A DNA stretch of 64,000 nt from Streptomyces sp. NBC_01216 (GTDB taxonomy: Bacteria > Actinomycetota > Actinomycetes > Streptomycetales > Streptomycetaceae). Under the pieces are notes generated by a model. That model saw only the letters and a program-made list of their open reading frames with translations. It ran no database searches and was not told where the DNA came from. This document shows, piece after piece, positions 59,641-64,000 of the stretch. Each line of letters starts with the position of its first letter. Position 1 is the first letter of the stretch. The DNA is taken from contig NZ_CP108677.1 in the NCBI RefSeq assembly GCF_035994945.1, forward strand, positions 6,758,001 to 6,822,000, written 5' to 3'. The position numbers were made by a program, and so were the translations under genes.

Positions 59641-59783
59641 GGGGTGCCCGGTGCGCAGGCAACGGTTACTTCTCCTGCTAAGAGAGTGACCCGGGTTCGA
59701 ATCCCGGCCACCGGTCCTTCCGGAGGTAGCTCAGCGGCCCAGAGCGCTTCGTCACCGTCGCCGACTTTGATCTCGGGCACCCC
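59641..59783 (+). ncRNA. Y RNA 2 with circularly permuted tRNA-like module
   Basis: 143 nt. Terminal helix GGGGTGCCCG (59641-59650) pairs perfectly with CGGGCACCCC (59774-59783). The Y stem strands GGTGCGCAGG (59650-59659) and CTTTGATCTC match Y RNA 1; inner helix ACGGT (59662-59666) with ACCGT (59754-59758). Inserted: hairpin TTCTC, CTGCTAA, GAGAG (59670-59686), resembling a Ser GCU anticodon arm; T-arm CCGGG, TTCGAAT, CCCGG (59691-59707); acceptor-like CCACCGG (59708-59714) closed by TCCTT onto CCGGAGG (59720-59726, one A-A mismatch); TA; D-arm GCTC/GAGC (59729-59745). Same architecture as bacterial YrlA RNAs, which mimic tRNA and gate Rsr. Confidence 0.85.
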
Positions 59784-59795
59784 ACGCTTCGTCTC

Positions 59796-59816
59796 CCCCT
59801 CCACGTGAGGGGTTTT
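59796..59816 (+). terminator. intrinsic terminator overlapping the rsr ribosome-binding site
   Basis: CCCCTC (59796-59801), CACGT loop, GAGGGG (59807-59812), then TTTT. It lies 12 bp after Y RNA 2 and directly before ATG 59820. GAGGGG is also the Shine-Dalgarno of rsr, so the hairpin can both end the Y RNA transcript and mask rsr initiation. Confidence 0.75.
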
Positions 59817-59819
59817 CTC

Positions 59820-61442
59820 ATGGCTCGCTTCAACCTCCGCGGCACCCGCCCGGCCGCCAGCTCGCCTGTGACCACGACCGGGGAGCAGGGCCGCACTCAC
59901 GAGGGCGGCACCGGCTACCTCCGCGACGAGAAGAGTGAGCTGTTCCTCCTGGCCGTCGCCAACACCGTCGGCACCGACACCTTCTACGAGAAGGCGGGCG
60001 CCCGCGACGACCGGTATGCCGCCCTCGTGCGGAAGCTCGCCGTCGACGACCCCGCATGGACCGCCGGCCTGCTGCGGTGGCTCCGCGGCGACGGCAACAT
60101 GCGCACCGCGTCGCTCGTCGGCGCCGCCGAGTTCGTCCACGCCCGCCTCCAGGCCGACGGCGCCGCCGCCCGCGTGCCGGGCCCGATCGCCGTCGACGGT
60201 GCAGCAGCCTGGTCGAACCGTGCCGTCATCAACTCCGTCCTTCAGCGCCCGGACGAGCCCGGCGAGCTCCTCGCGTACTGGACCGGACGCTACGGCCGGC
60301 GCCTCCCGAAGCCGGTGAAGCGCGGCGTGGCCGACGCCGTCCAGCGCCTCTACACCGAGCGGGCACTCCTCAAGTACGACACCGAGGCCAAGGGCTACCG
60401 CTTCGGCGACGTCCTCGAGCTCGTCCACGCCGCCCCGCACCCGGACCGGCCCTGGCAGGGGGCTCTGTTCAAGCACGCCATCGACCGACGCCACGGCCGC
60501 GGCAACGACATCCCGCCCGGCCTGCACATGCTCACCAACCGGGCGTGGCTCCACGCCCTCCCGCTCGACGACCGGCGCGCCGCGCTCCGGGACCGGCAGA
60601 AGCTGGACGTCCTCGAGCAGGCCGGGATGACGTGGGAGGCCCTTGCTGGCTGGCTCCAGGGCCCCATGGACGCCGAGGCGTGGACGGCCGCCATCCCCGC
60701 CATGGGCTACATGGCGCTCCTGCGGAACCTGCGGAACTTTGACGAGGCCGGCGTCCCCGACCAGGTCGCAGCCAGCGTGATCGCCCGCTTGGCCGACCCG
60801 GAGCAGGTCGCGCGGTCGCGGCAGTTCCCGTTCCGGTTCCTCGCCGCGTACCAGCACGTCCCCTCGCTGCGCTGGGCCTACGCGCTGGAGACGGCGCTCG
60901 GGCATTCCCTCGCGAACGTCCCCCGTCTGCCGGGCCGGACGCTCGCCCTCGTCGACCGGTCCGGGTCGATGTTCGGCGGGATCTCCGAGCGGACGAAGCT
61001 GAACCGGGCGGACTCTGCCGCGGTCTTCGGCGTCGCCCTCGCCGCCCGCGCCGAGCAGGCAGACCTGGTGGAGTTCGGCTCCAGCAGCCGGCCGGTGCCG
61101 TTCGCGAAGGGCGAGTCGCTGCTCCGTGTCCTCGAGCGCTTCCACGACCTCGGCGGCACCAACACCACCGCAGCAGTGCGCGCGCACTACGCCGGGCACG
61201 ACCGCGTCGTGATCGTCACCGACGAGCAGGCCTCCTACAACTGGGCCGGGAACCCGACGGACCAGGTGCCGGCCAACGTGCCCGTATACACCTGGAACCT
61301 CGCCGGGCATCAGGCCGGGCACGGCCCGTCCGGCCGGAGCAACCGCCACACCTTCGGCGGTCTCACGGACGCCGCGTTCGGCATGATCCCGCTCCTCGAG
61401 GCCAGCCGCGACGCCCACTGGCCCTGGGAGCAGCGGCCGTAG
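59820..61442 (+). CDS. rsr: Rsr, Ro60 (TROVE-domain) RNA-binding protein
   Basis: 540 residues, the usual size for Ro60. TROVE domain at about 20-365: DEKSELFLLAVANTVGTDTF, WTAGLLRWLRGDGNMRTASL, AWSNRAVINSVLQRPDEPGE, RYGRRLPKPVKRGVADAVQR, FRFLAAYQHVPSLRWAYALE. These HEAT-like repeats form a ring binding Y RNA outside and misfolded RNA ends inside. C-terminal VWA domain with MIDAS LVDRSGSM (about 377-384), GGTNTTAAVR and VIVTDEQAS. All landmarks are intact. ATG 59820 has GAGGGG 7 nt upstream; a GTG at 59805 would add five residues. Y RNAs lie immediately upstream. In bacteria Rsr acts with PNPase in RNA decay and stress. Confidence 0.95.
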   Translation: MARFNLRGTRPAASSPVTTTGEQGRTHEGGTGYLRDEKSELFLLAVANTVGTDTFYEKAGARDDRYAALVRKLAVDDPAWTAGLLRWLRGDGNMRTASLVGAAEFVHARLQADGAAARVPGPIAVDGAAAWSNRAVINSVLQRPDEPGELLAYWTGRYGRRLPKPVKRGVADAVQRLYTERALLKYDTEAKGYRFGDVLELVHAAPHPDRPWQGALFKHAIDRRHGRGNDIPPGLHMLTNRAWLHALPLDDRRAALRDRQKLDVLEQAGMTWEALAGWLQGPMDAEAWTAAIPAMGYMALLRNLRNFDEAGVPDQVAASVIARLADPEQVARSRQFPFRFLAAYQHVPSLRWAYALETALGHSLANVPRLPGRTLALVDRSGSMFGGISERTKLNRADSAAVFGVALAARAEQADLVEFGSSSRPVPFAKGESLLRVLERFHDLGGTNTTAAVRAHYAGHDRVVIVTDEQASYNWAGNPTDQVPANVPVYTWNLAGHQAGHGPSGRSNRHTFGGLTDAAFGMIPLLEASRDAHWPWEQRP

Positions 61443-61473
61443 CGCGCGTCGGGGCGCCGGCGCGGATGGGCAA

Positions 61474-61510
61474 GCGCCCTCTGATCCCGGTGTTCGGGAT
61501 CAGAGGGCGC
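61474..61510. terminator. 15-bp perfect stem-loop terminator after rsr
   Basis: 61474-61488 (starts GCGCCCTCTGATCCC) pairs perfectly with 61496-61510 around a 7-nt loop, 31 bp after the rsr stop. It ends the Y RNA/rsr unit. Confidence 0.85.
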
Positions 61511-61676
61511 AGCCGCGTAGGCCGTCGCTACGGGCGAAATCCCCATCCTGAGTCGTTCGTCATCGCTCGCTCCTTGCTACCTGCCGCACGGGCCGGGCTG
61601 GCCGGTGTGCCGTGACCGCACCCGCAGCACCGAGCCGAGGACAGGGGCGCCGCGTTCTTCGTCAGCGTGGGCGACC

Positions 61677-61901
61677 ATGGGACTCATGATCAGCGCCGCC
61701 GACTCGGGTCACCGTCCGCTCGTCACGACCGCCATGGCCGCCTACTCGCTCGGCATGACACCCGCCTCGTTCCGCTCCTGGGCGCGCCGCCACGGGATCA
61801 CCGCGGCCGACTACCGGCGCGCGCCCGGCAGCACCGGGCAGGCCACCGCGCTCTGGGATCTCGCCGACCTGCGGAAAGTTGTCCTCAAGGACGCCGCTTG
61901 A
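61677..61901 (+). CDS. MerR/excisionase-like winged HTH protein
   Basis: 74 residues. LVTTAMAAYSLGMTPASFRS, WARRHGITAADYRRAPGSTG, ATALWDLADLRKVV fits the MerR-type wHTH used by small phage regulators and excisionases. Start may be 61677 or 61686; no good Shine-Dalgarno is visible. The preceding 61511-61676 stretch holds no supported gene. Confidence 0.65.
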   Translation: MGLMISAADSGHRPLVTTAMAAYSLGMTPASFRSWARRHGITAADYRRAPGSTGQATALWDLADLRKVVLKDAA

Positions 61902-61950
61902 CCGATCACGCAGTGCCACGCATCATCAGCCATGGTGCAGGTAGTGCGTC

Positions 61951-61980
61951 ATGGGGCCCAGCCATTCAGCGGGGCCCCAT
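61951..61980. terminator. stem-loop terminator
   Basis: ATGGGGCCC at 61951-61959 pairs with GGGCCCCAT at 61972-61980 over a 12-nt loop, 50 bp past the MerR-like gene and 117 bp before the secreted-protein gene. Confidence 0.65.
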
Positions 61981-62096
61981 TGCGTTCCGCTTCAACTCGC
62001 CAACGTCCAGGCGGCGTTGACTGGGCGGGTCACCGCATCCCGTAGCTGTCCGGACCGCGCGCCGTGTGCCCCCTGACCGAGAGGAGGGGGCGCCTC

Positions 62097-63206
62097 GTGC
62101 GAGTTCGCCGTGCCCTCGCCGCGTTACTGCTCGCCGTGACCACGCTCCTCACCGGCGCCGCCCCGGCCGAGGGGACACCCGGCCCCGCGCCGGCCGCGTT
62201 CACCATCAGCGGTGTGGACCTGCACGACACCGTGATGCGCGAGTACGACGGGACCTACTACCTGTACGGCACGATGTACGGCTGCGGATTCCGCTGGGGC
62301 ACCAGCGGCACGCCCTGGTGCGGCTTTGGAGTGTCCACCGCGCCCGCATCCACCGGCCCCTGGACGCAGCCACAGGTGCTGTTCGACCCCGCCAGCCTCG
62401 ACCCGTGGGCGCAACGGTCCTGGCAGACCACCTGCGGCGGCACCGGCCAAGGCTGCTTCAACCCCCGCATGATCCGCCGCACCGGCTGGGGCGCCGACGA
62501 CGGCGTGTACATCCTGTGGTTCAACGCACCGAGGCACTGGTCCGACTCCTACGCCAACGCCTACAACGTCATGGGCTGCGCAGGCCCGTCCGGACCCTGC
62601 GGGCAGGGTGCCGTCCCGAACGGCTCCTACAACAAACCCGCCCTGTCGATCTGCGGCGGGAACGGGGACTTCGGCCTCATCGACTCCGGCACCCCCGGCG
62701 GCCGTCCCGCGATCGTCTGCACCCAGCCCGGCGCCACCGAGCTCCGCATTGAGCAGCTGAACCACTGGGGCAGTGGGGGCACCGGCGTCGGCGTCCGCCG
62801 AGTCGCCGGACTCGGCGGACACGTCGAAGGGCCCGGCGGCTGGTGGGACCCCGAGCAGCAGCAGTACGTGCTCACCTACTCCGATCAGGGCTGCGGCTAC
62901 TGCGCCGGCACCCCGATCGGCTACGCCACATCCCCCAGCCTCTACAGCGGCTGGACCGCCCCCGGCAACGTCGGCTGGGGCGCACCCGCCTACGCCCGGC
63001 GTACGTTCAGCACCGCGTCCTGCGGCGGCCAGCCGCGCACCGTCACCGTCCTCGACGGACAGCCCTGGCAGATCATCGACCTGTGGCTCGGCACCGAGAA
63101 CGAGACCGCGGCCCCGACCCACCTCGTGCCCCTGCACTACACCCCGACCCCCGGCACCCCCGGCGACGGCCAGGTATGGCGGCCCCCGCTCACCCTCGAC
63201 TGCTGA
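62097..63206 (+). CDS. secreted GH43-like beta-propeller protein
   Basis: 369 residues. A Sec signal peptide (RRALAALLLAVTTLLTGAAPAEG) precedes a domain with HDTVMREYDGTYYLYGTMYG, CFNPRMIRRTGWGADDGVYI and GGHVEGPGGWWDPEQQQYVL. Repeated Asp plus YYLYG-type strands are the mark of five-bladed propeller glycosidases such as GH43, and many Cys pairs suit an exported protein. Start GTG 62097 has GAGGAGGGGG 6 nt upstream. Exported by the host cell, it could be a lysogenic-conversion gene or aid infection; the substrate is unknown. Confidence 0.75.
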   Translation: MRVRRALAALLLAVTTLLTGAAPAEGTPGPAPAAFTISGVDLHDTVMREYDGTYYLYGTMYGCGFRWGTSGTPWCGFGVSTAPASTGPWTQPQVLFDPASLDPWAQRSWQTTCGGTGQGCFNPRMIRRTGWGADDGVYILWFNAPRHWSDSYANAYNVMGCAGPSGPCGQGAVPNGSYNKPALSICGGNGDFGLIDSGTPGGRPAIVCTQPGATELRIEQLNHWGSGGTGVGVRRVAGLGGHVEGPGGWWDPEQQQYVLTYSDQGCGYCAGTPIGYATSPSLYSGWTAPGNVGWGAPAYARRTFSTASCGGQPRTVTVLDGQPWQIIDLWLGTENETAAPTHLVPLHYTPTPGTPGDGQVWRPPLTLDC

Positions 63207-63297
63207 CCAGCGACTCCGCCGTCCGGCGAAGGGGCACACGCCCCGGCCCCTCGAAGGCCCGCGACCCGGACGGCGGCCACACCCCCAGGAGGTGCCC

Positions 63298-64000
63298 ATG
63301 CCGTTCCCCTCCGGCACCCCCACCGTCACGCTCGAGGGCACCCTGCCGTCCGCCGTCGCCGGGACCGCCTACACCGGCCGGATCGTCCTCACCCCGTCCG
63401 CCACCCTCGTCGACGCCGACAACAACGCGATCTACCCCGGCGGCGGCCCCGTCGCCCTCGACACCAACGGCCAGTTCAGCGTCGAGATCCTGCCCTGCGA
63501 CGCCGCAGGCATCGAACCGGCCGGATGGCTGTGGCGCGTCGACCTCCAGCCCACCGGCGGGCGCCGCCAGACATACTGGGCCAACATCATCGGAACCGGC
63601 ACAGTGCAGCTCGCCGACTTCACGCCCGTGGACGCCCCCGACGGCACCCCGGGCGGCGGCACAGATGCGGCACTTGCCGCGCACATCGCCGCCACGACCA
63701 GCGTCCACGGCATCGCAGACACCAGCGCCCTCGAGACCCAGACCGGGGCACAGACCAAGGCCGACGGAGCCCAGACCGCAGCGACTACGGCGGCGTCCAC
63801 AGACACCACGAACAAGATCACCGCACACGCAGGGGCGACCGACCCGCACGGCGACCGGGCATGGGCCACCGGCCAGTTCCTCGCACAGGCCAGCAACCTG
63901 ACCGACCTGGACGACGCTGCCACGGCGCGCACCGCACTCGGCCTCGGCGGCTACGCCACGGCCACCCCGCCAGACCACGTCTTCGACATCACCGACCACG
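63298..64000 (+). CDS. tail-fibre/minor tail protein-like, partial (runs off the right edge)
   Basis: ATG at 63298 after CAGGAGG; 234 codons are open to the window end. N-terminal domain VTLEGTLPSAVAGTAYTGRI, ALDTNGQFSVEILPCDAAGI, PAGWLWRVDLQPTGGRRQTY is typical of the beta-domain at the start of actinophage receptor-binding tail proteins. Then HIAATTSVHGIADTSAL, AHAGATDPHGDRAWA and DDAATARTALGLGG are tail-fibre repeat types. It is the only virion-type gene seen in the window. Confidence 0.82.
   Translation, partial: MPFPSGTPTVTLEGTLPSAVAGTAYTGRIVLTPSATLVDADNNAIYPGGGPVALDTNGQFSVEILPCDAAGIEPAGWLWRVDLQPTGGRRQTYWANIIGTGTVQLADFTPVDAPDGTPGGGTDAALAAHIAATTSVHGIADTSALETQTGAQTKADGAQTAATTAASTDTTNKITAHAGATDPHGDRAWATGQFLAQASNLTDLDDAATARTALGLGGYATATPPDHVFDITDH

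Noticed and set aside
59638..59716. Ordinary tRNA-Ser gene ending in the T-arm at 59691-59707
   Set aside because: No D-arm or proper 5' acceptor precedes the GCU-like hairpin; spacing is 4 nt short and the D region cannot pair.
59670..59745. Free-standing circularly permuted tRNA-Ser(GCU) gene
   Set aside because: The arms fit a permuted tRNA, but they are embedded within a Y stem beside an rsr gene, the acceptor is closed by a 5-nt loop with a mismatch, and no CCA or trailer is seen. A Y RNA tRNA-mimic explains everything.
34220..64000. Integrative conjugative element rather than phage
   Set aside because: SpdB-like membrane and replication proteins fit both, but there is no TraB/FtsK-type translocase in the window. 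RusA, RecT, the WhiB-phage genes and a tail-fibre gene favour a phage. The unseen right end could change this.

Overview
The window reads as a Streptomyces (high-GC actinomycete) chromosome carrying an integrated, temperate-phage-like element. The evidence is the very high GC content with codon-position bias, frequent GTG/TTG starts, GTGA/ATGA start-stop overlaps, WhiB-type proteins and many actinomycete-typical families. All calls come from reading the sequence; no database search was run.

Positions 1 to about 34,220 are ordinary accessory chromosome. They hold an aldehyde dehydrogenase tail, a PHP hydrolase, a PAS-GAF-PP2C-ATPase signalling phosphatase, an acyl-CoA dehydrogenase, and a decayed EamA transporter. 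At 6,688-14,118 lies a metal-acquisition locus: an MFS exporter diverges from a lipoprotein/permease/ATPase importer, followed by a DUF364-type Rossmann protein, a GHMP kinase and a cysteine-synthase-like PLP enzyme. A Zur/Fur-like box sits between the divergent arms. I infer a small-molecule metallophore or zinc-scavenging pathway without an NRPS. Next come a frameshifted MpaB-type oxygenase, a Ser/Thr kinase with TPR-like repeats, a FAD monooxygenase divergent from a TetR regulator with an extra HTH, a phytoene-desaturase-like oxidoreductase, and tdh-kbl (threonine to glycine plus acetyl-CoA) with a LysR regulator. After these are a broken prolyl aminopeptidase, a Tat-exported beta-lactamase-fold hydrolase, a nitronate-monooxygenase-like enzyme coupled to an acyl-CoA synthetase, a Ca/H antiporter, a second acyl-CoA synthetase, a VOC protein and an IS5-type remnant.

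At about 34,220 the gene for phenylacetate-CoA ligase (paaK, minus strand) is cut. Its C-terminal third remains, and a large serine integrase gene begins 43 bp beyond the break. Everything to the right end (about 30 kb) belongs to the inserted element; its other end lies outside the window. Layout: integrase, leftward membrane protein and XRE repressor candidate, rightward Cro-like regulator with an apparently leaderless promoter, early genes, a truncated RecT, a RusA resolvase, a replication-initiator-like protein, and a long train of small overlapping genes. Within the train are two WhiB fusions: WhiB plus an RNA polymerase alpha-CTD-like domain, and WhiB plus an Lsr2-like C-terminal domain. 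A DEDD exonuclease, a DUF932 protein and a tRNA gene follow. Capsid and terminase genes are not seen; a tail-fibre-like gene runs off the right edge.

The most notable find is at 59,520-61,442: a phage-borne Ro60 orthologue (Rsr, TROVE plus VWA domains) preceded by two tandem RNAs with the conserved Y RNA stem. The second carries tRNA-like arms in circularly permuted order: an anticodon-arm-like hairpin, a T-arm, an acceptor helix closed by a loop, and a D-arm. This looks like a complete Rsr-Y RNA ribonucleoprotein module carried by a prophage.
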